A DNA stretch of 64,000 bases from Ferruginibacter sp. (GCA_025362235.1 JANYGZ010000006.1:1-64000), one strand, 5' to 3'. Positions 8,061 through 16,985 are shown, counted from the stretch's first letter. Numbers and translations: made by a program. The notes: generated from the sequence alone by a model not told the origin.

Positions 8061-9773
8061 TCAATACACATCTTTCTCATACCTGCCTTCCTCTTCCAGC
8101 AACTCTAAATATTTTTTTGCTTCCTCACTTGTTTTGTTGCCTTGTTGCTGGATAATTTCCAGTAAAGTATTTTCTACATCCACGCTCATCGGGTCTTTTC
8201 TTCCACATACAAAAAAAGAAGCACCGCCATTTACCCATTCGTATAATTCTGCGGCATGCTGCAGCATCTTATGCTGCACATAAATTTTATAATGCTGGTC
8301 CCGTGAAAAAGCAAGATTTACTTTTGTAAGGGTGCCTGTTTCAAACCAGTTTTGTATTTCTGTCTGGTATAAAAAGTCGCTGGCAAAATGTTGCTCACCA
8401 AAAAACAACCAGTTTCTGCCACTGGCCCCCGTAGCATCCCTTTCCGCCAAAAAAGAACGGAATGCAGCAATACCCGTCCCCGGGCCAACCATGATAATAT
8501 CTTTATCTTCTGCAGGCAACCTGAACCTTTTATTGGTTTGAATGAAAAATTTCTGTTCACTTGCTATTTGCAGCCTGCTCAAATAATCAGAGCAAAGGCC
8601 GAATCTTTTTTCGTCGTTTAAAACATACTCATCTTTTAATACAAGTATATGCACTTCGCCATCATGCGCAGCGGGCGCAGATGCAATGGTATAAAGCCTT
8701 GGTGAAACGGCATTCATTTTACTTACAATTGTTTCAAATTGTTCAGCATTTTTTACTGGGTAAATTTTTAATAGGTCAAGCAGGTCCATTTTAGTGGCAG
8801 GTATATCTTCGCCTGTTATCTCAGCATATTGTTTTACCAACCGCTCCGTGAGGTAAATAATATTAATCTTGTATTTCAACAGGTCATAAATACTAACCTC
8901 TTCATTTTTAAACAATACTTTTTTTGTTGCATCTGCTTTTGCCACTGTAATAATTTCTTTCACAACAGCATCAGGATTTTCTGGTACTATACCGATAGAA
9001 TCACCGCATTGGTACTGCAATCCTTCCGCAGCTATTTCAATGTGCCAGGTCTCTTTTCTTGAGCCACGGTCGTTTAAATTTATTTTTGAAATAATGGTAC
9101 CGGTATAAATTTGTTTACCCGTTTTTTTTGTAACAACAACCGGCGGAGCCATCACCGGCACCGCCATAGTTGTTGCATCAGTCAGGTTTTTCAGTACATT
9201 ATTGAACCAGCAATTGGCTTCCTCTTCATACTCTACATCGCATTTTTGTATAGGTGCAATGCGGTAACCGCCGAGCTTGTTAAACTGCTCATCTACTTCT
9301 TCCCCTGTTTTGCAAAATAAGGGATAAGAAGTGTCTCCCAAAGCCAGCACGCTATATTTCAGCTTATCAAGTGTAAAGCCATTCTGGTGAATATGGTCAT
9401 AGAATTTTTTTGCTGCAATGGGTGGCTCCCCTTCGCCGTGGGTGCTTACTATTGCCAGCAAATATTCTTCTTTAGGAAGGTCGGTCAGGCGGTATTGATC
9501 CATGCCCACCACTTTTGCATGTATACGGTTTTTTTTTGCTTTTAATGCAAAATCAGTAGCCAGTCTTTTTGAATTGCCTGTTTCTGTTCCGTAAACAATA
9601 GTGATTTTATTGACCGCAGGATTTTCAGAAACAGGTATAGCCTGGTTACCATTCTGTGATTTTACAACCCCATCCAGGTAAGCATTCATCCATAACAGTT
9701 CCTCCTTGCCGGAAGCATTGATAAGATCTAAAAAAAGTTTTAATTTATTATCGGCCAACATATGTTGCTGCAT
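8061..9773 (-). CDS. cysJ: Sulfite reductase flavoprotein subunit
   Basis: It passes electrons from NADPH via FAD and FMN to CysI. The 570 residues show a short N-terminal extension, then the flavodoxin-like FMN domain (ITIVYGTETGNSKRLA near residue 55, STHGEGEPP, LGDTSYPLFC). The FAD-binding reductase domain follows (RLYTIASAP) with the NADPH domain (GPGTGIAAFRSFLAERD) and a C-terminal aromatic end (EGRYEKDVY). This is the usual CysJ architecture. Its start overlaps the end of cobA by 26 bp, indicating translational coupling. Confidence 0.93.
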   Translation of the reverse strand: MQQHMLADNKLKLFLDLINASGKEELLWMNAYLDGVVKSQNGNQAIPVSENPAVNKITIVYGTETGNSKRLATDFALKAKKNRIHAKVVGMDQYRLTDLPKEEYLLAIVSTHGEGEPPIAAKKFYDHIHQNGFTLDKLKYSVLALGDTSYPLFCKTGEEVDEQFNKLGGYRIAPIQKCDVEYEEEANCWFNNVLKNLTDATTMAVPVMAPPVVVTKKTGKQIYTGTIISKINLNDRGSRKETWHIEIAAEGLQYQCGDSIGIVPENPDAVVKEIITVAKADATKKVLFKNEEVSIYDLLKYKINIIYLTERLVKQYAEITGEDIPATKMDLLDLLKIYPVKNAEQFETIVSKMNAVSPRLYTIASAPAAHDGEVHILVLKDEYVLNDEKRFGLCSDYLSRLQIASEQKFFIQTNKRFRLPAEDKDIIMVGPGTGIAAFRSFLAERDATGASGRNWLFFGEQHFASDFLYQTEIQNWFETGTLTKVNLAFSRDQHYKIYVQHKMLQHAAELYEWVNGGASFFVCGRKDPMSVDVENTLLEIIQQQGNKTSEEAKKYLELLEEEGRYEKDVY

Positions 9774-10590
9774 TTATGGGGTTAATATTTTGGTCAACCG
9801 GTTTAAAATAATATTCATTGCTTTTACTATTGGGCAACCAGCCAAATTTTTCATGTAATGCCACCACTTTACCAATAATTACCAGCGAAGGAGATATAAA
9901 CGAACGTCCCTTAATATTCAACTCATAGTCGTATAAAGAACTTATGTGTACGTTTTGCAAAGGTGTGGTCGCCTGTTCTATCACTGCTAATAATTTTTTT
10001 GGATCAATATTATATTTCACCAGTTTTTCAACCACATTATCAAGTGTTTCTGACGACATGTAAAAAACCAATGTATCTGTTGTTTGCGAAAGCTCTTGCC
10101 AGTATTCATCTGAAACAATATCAGATGTATAAGAAGTAAGCAGCCTTACCGCAGTAGATAAACCACGACCTGTTAATGGGATACCGGCATAAGACGATGC
10201 GCCTAAAGCAGCGGTAACACCTGGTATAATTTCGTATGGAATATTATTGTCTACTAAAGTTTGCAACTCATCTAAAATATTAGAAAATATAGACACGTCG
10301 CCTCCTTTTAAACGAACGACCAGCTTGCCCAGCAAAGCAAATTCTACAATATAGGCGTTGATACTATGTTGTGGTGTACTGTATCCACGCCGGCATTGCT
10401 TACCTACATAGATAATTTCAGCATTGTTGCTTACATACCTTTCCAATATTTCCTTGCTTACCAAGCGGTCCGTAAGCACCACATCTGCCTGTTGCAAATA
10501 GCGCATAGCCTTCACTGTTATCAGTTCTGGGTCGCCACAACCTGCACCTGCCAATATTACTTTGCCGATATGTTGGTTTGTTGTACTCAT
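9748..10590 (-). CDS. cobA: Uroporphyrinogen-III C-methyltransferase (SUMT)
   Basis: It methylates uroporphyrinogen III twice with S-adenosylmethionine to give precorrin-2, the branch point from heme to siroheme. The 280 residues contain the class III methyltransferase motifs VILAGAGCGDPELITVKA at the N-terminus, VRLKGGDVSIFSN and GIPLTGRGLSTAV. It lacks the dehydrogenase/ferrochelatase half of CysG, which is supplied by sirC at 4.3 kb. Its 3' end overlaps cysJ. It links the sulfur block to the heme block, whose HemD makes its substrate. Confidence 0.9.
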   Translation of the reverse strand: MSTTNQHIGKVILAGAGCGDPELITVKAMRYLQQADVVLTDRLVSKEILERYVSNNAEIIYVGKQCRRGYSTPQHSINAYIVEFALLGKLVVRLKGGDVSIFSNILDELQTLVDNNIPYEIIPGVTAALGASSYAGIPLTGRGLSTAVRLLTSYTSDIVSDEYWQELSQTTDTLVFYMSSETLDNVVEKLVKYNIDPKKLLAVIEQATTPLQNVHISSLYDYELNIKGRSFISPSLVIIGKVVALHEKFGWLPNSKSNEYYFKPVDQNINPINAATYVGR

Positions 10591-10614
10591 TTAATTTATT
10601 CTACTTTTTATTTT

Positions 10615-10652
10615 ACCTCATCCCTGCCCTTCTCCTGAAGGAGAAGGAACTG
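10615..10652. repeat. C/T-rich intergenic repeat with hairpin
   Basis: ACCTCATCCCTGCCC followed by TTCTCCTGAAGGAGAA, a perfect 16-bp palindrome. It is related to the elements at 11714-11750 and 21525-21560 and more loosely to the hairpin CCTCCCTCAGGGAGG at 10741-10755. The two lie in the cysK-cobA gap. Confidence 0.55.
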
Positions 10653-10773
10653 ATAGTTCACAGTTTTTAAAATTCATTTGATTTTGCTCTTTCAAATTTT
10701 TAAAATCCGCTCCATTCTTCGCTTCTATCTCCTCTCATTTCCTCCCTCAGGGAGGATAGGTGGGCTGCTGCCC

Positions 10774-11685
10774 CTAAAACAATCCTTCAACAGATAGATA
10801 CCTTTCGCCGGTATCATAATTAAAGGTCAGCACTTTTGCCCCTGCTGGTATTTCTGCTAATTTTTTTGCGACGGCAGCCAGTGAAGCGCCGGTTGAAATA
10901 CCTGCTAAAATCCCTTCTTCTTTTGCAAGACGTTGGGCATAGGTAAATGCATCATCTTTGCTAACCTGTATTATCCCATCTAAAATTGCCTGGTTTAAAA
11001 TTGATGGCGCAAAGCCAGCACCAATACCTTGTATAGGATGTGGCCCTGGTGCGCCTCCGCTTAATATAGGTGACAATTCAGGTTCTACTGCAAACACTTT
11101 CAGGTTAGGAAAATGTTGTTTTAATATTTCTGCAACACCGGTGATATGTCCACCGGTACCAACTCCTGTAATAATATAATCAAGCCCTTCGGGGAAATCA
11201 TTTAAAATTTCAATAGCTGTTGTTTTGCGGTGGATATCTGTATTGGCAGGGTTATCAAACTGGGTTGGCATCCATGCATTGGGTGTTGATGCGGTTAACT
11301 CTGCTGCTTTTTCTATAGCACCTTTCATCCCTTTTTCTCTTGGTGTCAATACAAATTCGGCCCCATACAATGCCATCAGCCTTCTGCGTTCAATACTCAT
11401 ACTTTCAGGCATAACCAATATTATTTTATAGCCTTTTACTGCTGCAACCAATGCAAGGCCAATACCTGTATTGCCACTGGTTGGTTCTATAATTACACTG
11501 TCTTTATTTAAGATTCCTTTTTGTTCTGCATCTTCAATCATCGCTAATGCGATACGGTCTTTGATGCTTGCTCCCGGATTTGCCCTTTCTAACTTTATCC
11601 ATACTTCTTGTTTATCGCCATATAGTTTATTAAGACGGACATGCGGTGTATTACCGATTGTTTCTAAAATATTATTTGCTTTCAT
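10774..11685 (-). CDS. cysK: Cysteine synthase A
   Basis: O-acetylserine sulfhydrylase, a PLP enzyme of 303 residues that makes cysteine from O-acetylserine and sulfide. Motifs are [12 protein letters not shown] with the PLP lysine, [23 protein letters not shown] glycine loop (seen as [15 protein letters not shown]) and [11 protein letters not shown] near the end. It lies between cysE (its substrate producer and binding partner) and cobA. The gaps on both sides (183 and 212 bp) carry C/T-rich hairpin repeats, which might attenuate readthrough. It differs from the cysM paralogue at 1.4 kb by the longer C-terminus. Confidence 0.92.
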   Translation of the reverse strand: MKANNILETIGNTPHVRLNKLYGDKQEVWIKLERANPGASIKDRIALAMIEDAEQKGILNKDSVIIEPTSGNTGIGLALVAAVKGYKIILVMPESMSIERRRLMALYGAEFVLTPREKGMKGAIEKAAELTASTPNAWMPTQFDNPANTDIHRKTTAIEILNDFPEGLDYIITGVGTGGHITGVAEILKQHFPNLKVFAVEPELSPILSGGAPGPHPIQGIGAGFAPSILNQAILDGIIQVSKDDAFTYAQRLAKEEGILAGISTGASLAAVAKKLAEIPAGAKVLTFNYDTGERYLSVEGLF

Positions 11686-11713
11686 TTTATGTTGGTTTTA
11701 TTGATTGTGTTTT

Positions 11714-11750
11714 GACCTCACCCCCCGCCTTCTCCGAAAGAGAGGGAGCC
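11714..11750. repeat. C/T-rich intergenic repeat with hairpin
   Basis: GACCTCACCCCCCGCC, then TTCTCCGAAAGAGAGG and GAGCC. It is the reverse complement of the element at 21525-21560 with a few mismatches. The family consensus is CTCCCTCTC-loop-GAGAGGG followed by GGGGTGAGGTC. It lies between cysE and cysK. Confidence 0.6.
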
Positions 11751-11897
11751 TGCCCCTGTTACTTTTAAAAGGTTTTATTTGTTTGTACCTTTTTACTTTT
11801 TATTTCTCCATCGCTTCTATAAAAGTTACCAATAGCTTTTTTTTACAAGAGTGCCACGCAACGATGATGCTCATTGTTTCTCAGCCCGGGGAAAAAA

Positions 11898-12731
11898 TTA
11901 AATTACAAAGTTCAATACATCCGGTAATGGATTATTATCCCTGATGGTAATTTCGCTTTTATGGTACACAATCGAAAAAGGCAGCACCGAATTTGTTAAC
12001 CATACATTACCGCCAATTACGCTATCATGGCCTATCACCGTATCGCCGCCCAAAATAGTAGCACCGGAATATATGATCACCGTATCCTCAATTGTTGGGT
12101 GCCGTTTTACTTCTGCACAATTTTTATTTACACTTAATGCTCCCAATGTAACACCCTGGTAAATCTTTACATTGTTGCCTATTATGGTTGTTTCGCCAAT
12201 TACGATACCAGTGCCATGGTCAATAAAAAAAGAATTACCAATGGTTGCTCCTGGGTGTATATCAATACCTGTTTTGCTATGCGCATATTCCGCAAAAACC
12301 CTTGGCAAAATATTTACTCCCAGCACTACCAACTGGTGCGAAAAACGATATACTGCCGTAGCAAAAAAACCAGGGTAAGCCATCAATACTTCTTCAATTG
12401 ATTTTGCAGCCGGGTCAAATTCCAACATTGCAGCAGCATCATTTAATAAAGTTTTATAAATAACAGGAACTTCTTCAAAAAACAAATCTGTTATTGATTG
12501 CGTTTTTTCTCCGTCACCAATTACATCATATACCAGTGCAGACAAATGGCTTTTATAAGATTCAAATTCTTTTGACAATTCATACTGCGACATCTTTTTC
12601 TGCTTCTGCGGAATAAATAAGAATTCAAAAAAACCGTCAATGAATTCCTGCGCCAATTCCTTATCCGGAAAAGCTGTAGTTGCCTGCTGGTGCTGGTTAT
12701 AAAGATTCTGTATAAATTCTGTATTGCTCAT
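11898..12731 (-). CDS. cysE: Serine O-acetyltransferase (EpsC-type)
   Basis: It acetylates serine to O-acetylserine, the carbon skeleton for cysteine. The 277-residue protein has an alpha-helical N-terminal half followed by a left-handed beta-helix of hexapeptide repeats (GIDIHPGATIGNSFFIDHG, GVTLGALS, TILGGDTVIGHDSVIGGNV). The catalytic histidine regions are IDHGTG and KRHPTI. The N-terminal part is longer than in enteric CysE and matches the EpsC subgroup. It lies in the cys operon between cysN and cysK. Confidence 0.9.
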   Translation of the reverse strand: MSNTEFIQNLYNQHQQATTAFPDKELAQEFIDGFFEFLFIPQKQKKMSQYELSKEFESYKSHLSALVYDVIGDGEKTQSITDLFFEEVPVIYKTLLNDAAAMLEFDPAAKSIEEVLMAYPGFFATAVYRFSHQLVVLGVNILPRVFAEYAHSKTGIDIHPGATIGNSFFIDHGTGIVIGETTIIGNNVKIYQGVTLGALSVNKNCAEVKRHPTIEDTVIIYSGATILGGDTVIGHDSVIGGNVWLTNSVLPFSIVYHKSEITIRDNNPLPDVLNFVI

Positions 12732-12797
12732 TTGTTAATTTATTGTCCTTCTTATATGGAAAACCCTTTTTTATTTTGGATCTTTTGTTTATCCTCT

Positions 12798-14039
12798 TTA
12801 TTGTATCATACAGGCACCTACTGTTACATTACTTGTTTCATCAATTAAAATAGCGCCGCCATTTACACGCAATTTTTTATACGAATCAAAAGGTACCGGC
12901 GAAGCCGTTTTTATTTTTACTTTTACGATATCGTTTAATGCTGCCTGCTCCGGCGCAGGTTCTTCCAATAAAGAATTTACATCCAACTTGTATTCAATTT
13001 CCTTAACTACGGCCCTGGTAATACGGCTATTGATTTGTAACAAATATTTATTACCGGCTATCAAAGGTTTATTGCCCATCCAGCACAGCAAAACATCCAA
13101 TTCATTTTCTACCGATGGCTGGTTATCGCTTTGCACTATAACATCCCCACGGCTGATATCAATATCATCACTTAAATGCAATACAACGCTTTGTGGTGCA
13201 AATGCCTCATCCACTTCTTTACCGCCAATTTCAATTGCACTAATGATACTTTGTAATCCCGAAGGCTGCACCGTAATTTTATCCCCTTTTCTATAAATAC
13301 CACTTACCACTTTACCGGCATAGCCACGATAGTCGTGCAGGGCTTCGGTTTGCGGGCGAATTACATACTGCACCGGAAATCTTGCATCAGTATAATTAAT
13401 ATCATTTGCCACTTCCACATTTTCTAAAATGTGCAATAACGACTCTCCTTCGTACCAGGGAAAAGCCGGCGATTTTTCTACGATATTATCTCCATTGATG
13501 GCACTGATAGGAATGTAGGTAATATCTTTTAAACCTAAAGAAATGGCTACGGCTGCATAGTCAATTACAATATTATTATACACATCTTGCGAATTATTTA
13601 CGAGGTCCATTTTATTGATTGCTACCACCACATGCGGAATGTTCAGCAGCGATGTTATAATGGAATGACGCCGTGTTTGTTCTACCACACCATTTCTTGC
13701 ATCTACTAAAATGATGGCCAGATCGCTGTTTGAAGCACCAGTTACCATATTGCGGGTATACTGTGTATGCCCCGGTGCATCCGCAATAATAAATTTTCGT
13801 TTGGGCGTACTGAAATATTTATAGGCCACATCAATGGTTATACCCTGCTCCCTTTCTGCACGCAATCCATCGGTCAGTAAAGCCAGGTCAATCTCACCAT
13901 CTTCTTTATTTTTACTTTGCTTTTCAATCGCTTCCAGCTGGTCTATCATGATCGATTTGCTATCGTACAGCAAACGCCCTATCAGCGTACTTTTGCCATC
14001 ATCTACACTACCTGCTGTTATAAATCTTAGTATATCCAT
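12798..14039 (-). CDS. cysN: Sulfate adenylyltransferase GTPase subunit
   Basis: GTPase partner of CysD; GTP hydrolysis drives synthesis of adenosine 5'-phosphosulfate (APS) from sulfate and ATP. The 413 residues show the EF-Tu-like motifs G1 (GSVDDGKSTLIGRLLYDS), G3 (DAPGHTQYTRNM) and G4 (NKMDLV), followed by two beta-barrel domains. There is no CysC (APS kinase) domain fused to the C-terminus and no cysC nearby. It is separated from cysD by a small four-helix-bundle gene and repeats, an unusual interruption of the cysDN pair. Confidence 0.93.
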   Translation of the reverse strand: MDILRFITAGSVDDGKSTLIGRLLYDSKSIMIDQLEAIEKQSKNKEDGEIDLALLTDGLRAEREQGITIDVAYKYFSTPKRKFIIADAPGHTQYTRNMVTGASNSDLAIILVDARNGVVEQTRRHSIITSLLNIPHVVVAINKMDLVNNSQDVYNNIVIDYAAVAISLGLKDITYIPISAINGDNIVEKSPAFPWYEGESLLHILENVEVANDINYTDARFPVQYVIRPQTEALHDYRGYAGKVVSGIYRKGDKITVQPSGLQSIISAIEIGGKEVDEAFAPQSVVLHLSDDIDISRGDVIVQSDNQPSVENELDVLLCWMGNKPLIAGNKYLLQINSRITRAVVKEIEYKLDVNSLLEEPAPEQAALNDIVKVKIKTASPVPFDSYKKLRVNGGAILIDETSNVTVGACMIQ

Positions 14040-14043
14040 TTTT

Positions 14044-14070
14044 AGTTATGAGTTATAAGTTATGAGTTAT
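14044..14070. repeat. Heptad repeat array, class TTATGAG/TTATAAG (left of four-helix-bundle gene)
   Basis: Four units with a period of 7 bp (TTATGAG, TTATAAG, TTATGAG, TTAT). The last 18 bases (14053-14070) recur exactly at 14443-14460 as a direct repeat on the other side of the small gene. The array lies between the cysN start and the stop of the four-helix-bundle gene. Confidence 0.7.
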
Positions 14071-14080
14071 ATCGCCTTCG

Positions 14081-14437
14081 CTATTTGCTTTTATTTTTTG
14101 AAGTCAATATTGCACTTCGTATCATTTTTAAAAGTTCCACAGCATCTTTCTGAATACTAATAAATTCCTTTTCTTCTAAATATCCAGTTTCAAAAAGTAA
14201 TTCAAGCCAATATATTGTTTCATCATTTTCTTTTTGAGCAATGCCAAGTTTATGAATAAAATCTGCATTGCTTTCCGCATTTTGAGCTTCCCTTACAGGT
14301 ACTCCGATTGCTGTTCCGCTTCTTATTAATTGTTTACTGAGAATGTATTCCTTTTTATTTTCAAGTAAAAATTTATACAGTTTTGCAACTCTTATTGCAA
14401 ACAGAAAACTTTTGTTTTTTATAATACTGTCGCTCAT
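14081..14437 (-). CDS. Four-helix-bundle protein (S23/IVP-like)
   Basis: A 118-residue, largely helical, charged protein. It matches the four-helix-bundle family related to proteins encoded in 23S rRNA intervening sequences. Typical segments are FAIRVAKLYKFLLENKKEY, LIRSGTAIGVPVREAQNAES, DFIHKLGIAQKENDETIYWL and ETGYLEEKEF. Members are common in Bacteroidetes as stray single genes of unknown function. It sits inside the cysD-cysN pair, flanked on both sides by 7-bp-period repeats with an 18-bp direct repeat. This looks like an insertion into the operon (inference). It should be cotranscribed with the cys genes. Confidence 0.85.
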   Translation of the reverse strand: MSDSIIKNKSFLFAIRVAKLYKFLLENKKEYILSKQLIRSGTAIGVPVREAQNAESNADFIHKLGIAQKENDETIYWLELLFETGYLEEKEFISIQKDAVELLKMIRSAILTSKNKSK

Positions 14438-14442
14438 CCTGA

Positions 14443-14537
14443 TTATAAGTTATGAGTTATTTAGATTTTGAGAGTAAGAAGTATAGTAAACACCACACAT
14501 TACAACTTATAACTCATCACCCATAACTTATAACTCC
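14443..14537. repeat. Heptad repeat arrays, class TTATAAG, direct and inverted (right of four-helix-bundle gene)
   Basis: 14443-14460 repeats the 18 bases of 14053-14070 in the same orientation. 14504-14537 holds the complement strand version (AACTTAT, AACTCAT, CACCCAT, AACTTAT, AACTCC), again with period 7. The 14 bases at 14504-14517 are the exact reverse complement of 14048-14061. The three arrays bracket the four-helix-bundle gene and fill the gap to cysD. Confidence 0.7.
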
Positions 14538-15446
14538 TTAAAAGTATCCGTTCTTTTTTCTGTCTTCCATCGCTGCTTCGCTTACCCGGTCATCAATTCT
14601 TGTTTCGCCGCGTTCGCTTGTTTTAGTAGCAATAATTTCTTTTATGATATCATCGATATTACTTGCGGTTGATTCAACTGCTGCGGTACAGGTCATATCG
14701 CCAACTGTTCTGTATCGTACTTTTTTTACAGATACTTTATCCGCTTCATCTAACTTGATAAATTCAGATGTAGCCACCAACTGCCCCTGCCATTCCAATA
14801 CTTCCCTGTTATGAGCAAAGTAGATAGAAGGTAATTCAATTTCATTTCTTTTGATATAATTCCAGATGTCTAATTCTGTCCAGTTGCTGATAGGAAATAC
14901 CCTTACGTTTTCCCCTTTATGTATCCTTCCATTGTAAGTATTCCACAATTCGGGCCTTTGTAATTTGGGATCCCACTGGCCAAATTCATCCCTTACCGAA
15001 AATATCCTTTCTTTAGCCCTAGCTTTTTCTTCATCTCTTCTTGCGCCGCCAATACAGGCATCAAATTTAAATTCTTCAATAGTATCCAGTAAAGTGTAGG
15101 TCTGTAGGGCATTGCGGCTGGCAAACTTTCCTTTTTGCTCTGTTAGATTTTTTTCTTTAATAGTATCAACAACATTTCTTACAATTAATTTTTCACCAAT
15201 GGCATTTGCAAGATGGTCTCTAAAATCCAGTGCTTCCTGAAAATTATGCCCGGTATCAATATGTACCAGCGGAAAAGGAAATTTACCGGGACGAAAAGCT
15301 TTTAAAGCAAGATGTACCAATACAATAGAATCTTTACCACCGGAAAATAGCAAAGCTGGCCGCTCGAATTGCCCTGCTACTTCTCTAAAAATGTGGATCG
15401 ATTCTGATTCCAACTGGTCTAAATAATCTAATCTGTGTTGACTCAT
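14538..15446 (-). CDS. cysD: Sulfate adenylyltransferase catalytic subunit
   Basis: It adenylylates sulfate with ATP to give APS. The 302 residues belong to the PP-loop ATP pyrophosphatase family with LLFSGGKDSIVLVHLA near residue 33 as the pyrophosphate-binding loop. IDTGHNFQEALDFRD and CIGGARRDEEKARAKERIFS follow. It works with CysN. It lies downstream of cysH and upstream of the four-helix-bundle gene, all on the minus strand. Confidence 0.94.
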   Translation of the reverse strand: MSQHRLDYLDQLESESIHIFREVAGQFERPALLFSGGKDSIVLVHLALKAFRPGKFPFPLVHIDTGHNFQEALDFRDHLANAIGEKLIVRNVVDTIKEKNLTEQKGKFASRNALQTYTLLDTIEEFKFDACIGGARRDEEKARAKERIFSVRDEFGQWDPKLQRPELWNTYNGRIHKGENVRVFPISNWTELDIWNYIKRNEIELPSIYFAHNREVLEWQGQLVATSEFIKLDEADKVSVKKVRYRTVGDMTCTAAVESTASNIDDIIKEIIATKTSERGETRIDDRVSEAAMEDRKKNGYF

Positions 15447-15503
15447 AAATATTTTTGTATTGAATTAAAAGCCTCTTTTTAAAGGCAATTTAATTACATT
15501 TTA

Positions 15504-16241
15504 TTAATTGCTTTTTACTACTGGCTCTTCATGCACATGCAGGCCACATTCTTTTTTATCTGCATCTTCCCACCACCAGCGGCCCGCCCTAAAATCTTCT
15601 CCCGGCCTTATGGCCCTTGTACAAGGTGCACAACCAATACTTACAAAACCTTTATCGTGTAATGGATTATAGGGAACATGGTTTTTAGTAATATATTCTT
15701 TCACCTCTTCTGTTGTCCAATGCAAAATAGGATGATACTTAATAATTTTGTTAGATTCATCCCATTCGATAATAGGTAAGTCGTGCCTGTCGGGAGAATG
15801 CTCGGCCCTTAATCCCGTTATCCAGATGGCATTGCCAGCCAATGCTCTTTTCAAAGGTTCTACCTTACGGATAAAGCAGCAGTCTTTCCTGTTTTGCACC
15901 GATTCGTAAAATGAATTTGGGCCACGCTCTTGCACTAAATCCTGTAAAGTATCTTGGTTGGGGTAATAGGCTTTTATTTTTGTTTGATATTGTTCATTGG
16001 TACTGTTCCATACAGAATAGGTTTCGGCAAACATACGGCCGGTATCTAATGTAAATATTTTTACAGGCAATTGATTGCTTAAAATTTCATGTGTAATTAC
16101 CTGGTCTTCAAAACTAAAACTAGATGAGAAAGTTACCTGCCCGGGATACTGTGTAGTAAGTAATTTTAAAAAGTCGGCAATGCTTAGTCCATTTAATTGA
16201 TGGAGTAATTGTGCAACGTTTGTATTGAGCGATTGATTCAT
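15504..16241 (-). CDS. cysH: APS/PAPS reductase, probably APS-type with [4Fe-4S] ligands
   Basis: It reduces adenylyl sulfate to sulfite with thioredoxin. The PP-loop region reads VTFSSSFSFEDQVI. The cysteine pair KDCCFIRK and the later CAPC in GFVSIGCAPCTRAIRPG form the CC...CxxC [4Fe-4S] signature of APS reductases, which E. coli-type PAPS reductases lack. The catalytic ECGLH is near the end. The absence of an APS kinase gene in the cluster agrees with direct APS use. I start at the ATG at 16241 (245 residues). A longer frame to 16292 adds 17 residues unlike the family. First gene after the operator-bearing promoter. Confidence 0.9.
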   Translation of the reverse strand: MNQSLNTNVAQLLHQLNGLSIADFLKLLTTQYPGQVTFSSSFSFEDQVITHEILSNQLPVKIFTLDTGRMFAETYSVWNSTNEQYQTKIKAYYPNQDTLQDLVQERGPNSFYESVQNRKDCCFIRKVEPLKRALAGNAIWITGLRAEHSPDRHDLPIIEWDESNKIIKYHPILHWTTEEVKEYITKNHVPYNPLHDKGFVSIGCAPCTRAIRPGEDFRAGRWWWEDADKKECGLHVHEEPVVKSN

Positions 16242-16380
16242 ATGTGAAAAAAATAAATTGTGGATAAAAAAGTCTGCAAAAAATTTAACCAAAACTTAAG
16301 GTCTCAACAGCAACGAAGCTTAAAACTGCAATAACTGCACACAGGCATTATGTAAGGAGATAAAAGCATAGTTTATTATA

Positions 16381-16428
16381 AGTCTACCTAAATGATGGAC
16401 AAATATAGTTTACAAAACCGAAATACAA
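16381..16428 (-). promoter_or_regulatory. cys operon promoter with operator, site 4
   Basis: On the minus strand, TTG (16426-16428), 18 bases, then TATATTTG (16400-16407), matching the Bacteroidetes -33/-7 pattern. AGTCTACC-N5-GATGGACA (16381-16401) overlaps the -7 box and the start site. Its left arm equals that of site 2 but the right arm is degenerate (five of eight complementary). The leader to cysH is about 150 bases. I found no riboswitch pattern in it. Confidence 0.5.
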
Positions 16429-16458
16429 AAATTTTATTGTAAGGGGCTGAAAGAGAAG

Positions 16459-16980
16459 TTATTTCCGGAGTGTTTTATAGATACGGATGGCGGACAATAA
16501 TATGGCCACAAAAGCTGCCAGCCCCACGAGTCCCCAAACAACGCTCATGCTTTGCTTTACGGATGCCAACATTACAATGGCAATCAAAAAAATGGTGGCC
16601 ACTTCGTTCCAAATGCGCAATTGCTGGGATGAATAGGAGAAAATGCCCCTCATTTCGTTTGTATATATTTTATGCAGCGTAAAATGATAGGCATATAAGC
16701 CTGCAACAAACCAAAGTTTTATCCAGAGCCACTCCGGTACGCTGCCATATAAAAATGCCATCCAACCGCCAAAAATAATAGTAAGGATGGCTGAGGGCCA
16801 TGTAATACCCATCCATAATCTTTTGATCATCATGGAAAATTGGCTAGTGAGGATGCGTTTTTCTTCTCCTCCTTTTTCCTGCGCTTCAGTATTATAAATA
16901 AACAAACGTACGATATAGAACATACCGCTAAACCAGGTTACTATAAAAATTATATGAAGTGCTTTGATGTAGAAATACAT
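16459..16980 (-). CDS. hemJ: Protoporphyrinogen IX oxidase HemJ
   Basis: A membrane protein that oxidises protoporphyrinogen IX to protoporphyrin IX. The 173 residues have about four to five transmembrane segments. The N-terminal KALHIIFIVTWFSGMFY places a histidine at residue 9, and LWIKLWFV places a lysine at 88. These correspond to the conserved His and Lys described for HemJ. It is followed on the same strand, upstream, by hemH, the next enzyme, and sits beside the hemA-hemL run. No hemG or hemY is present in the window, so HemJ should supply this step. Confidence 0.85.
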   Translation of the reverse strand: MYFYIKALHIIFIVTWFSGMFYIVRLFIYNTEAQEKGGEEKRILTSQFSMMIKRLWMGITWPSAILTIIFGGWMAFLYGSVPEWLWIKLWFVAGLYAYHFTLHKIYTNEMRGIFSYSSQQLRIWNEVATIFLIAIVMLASVKQSMSVVWGLVGLAAFVAILLSAIRIYKTLRK

Positions 16981-16985
16981 TTTTT

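Noticed and set aside
16242-16400. A SAM or other riboswitch in the leader of cysH
   Set aside because: The leader lacks the conserved core words of the SAM riboswitch classes that I know. The only structured signal is the inverted-repeat operator at the promoter.
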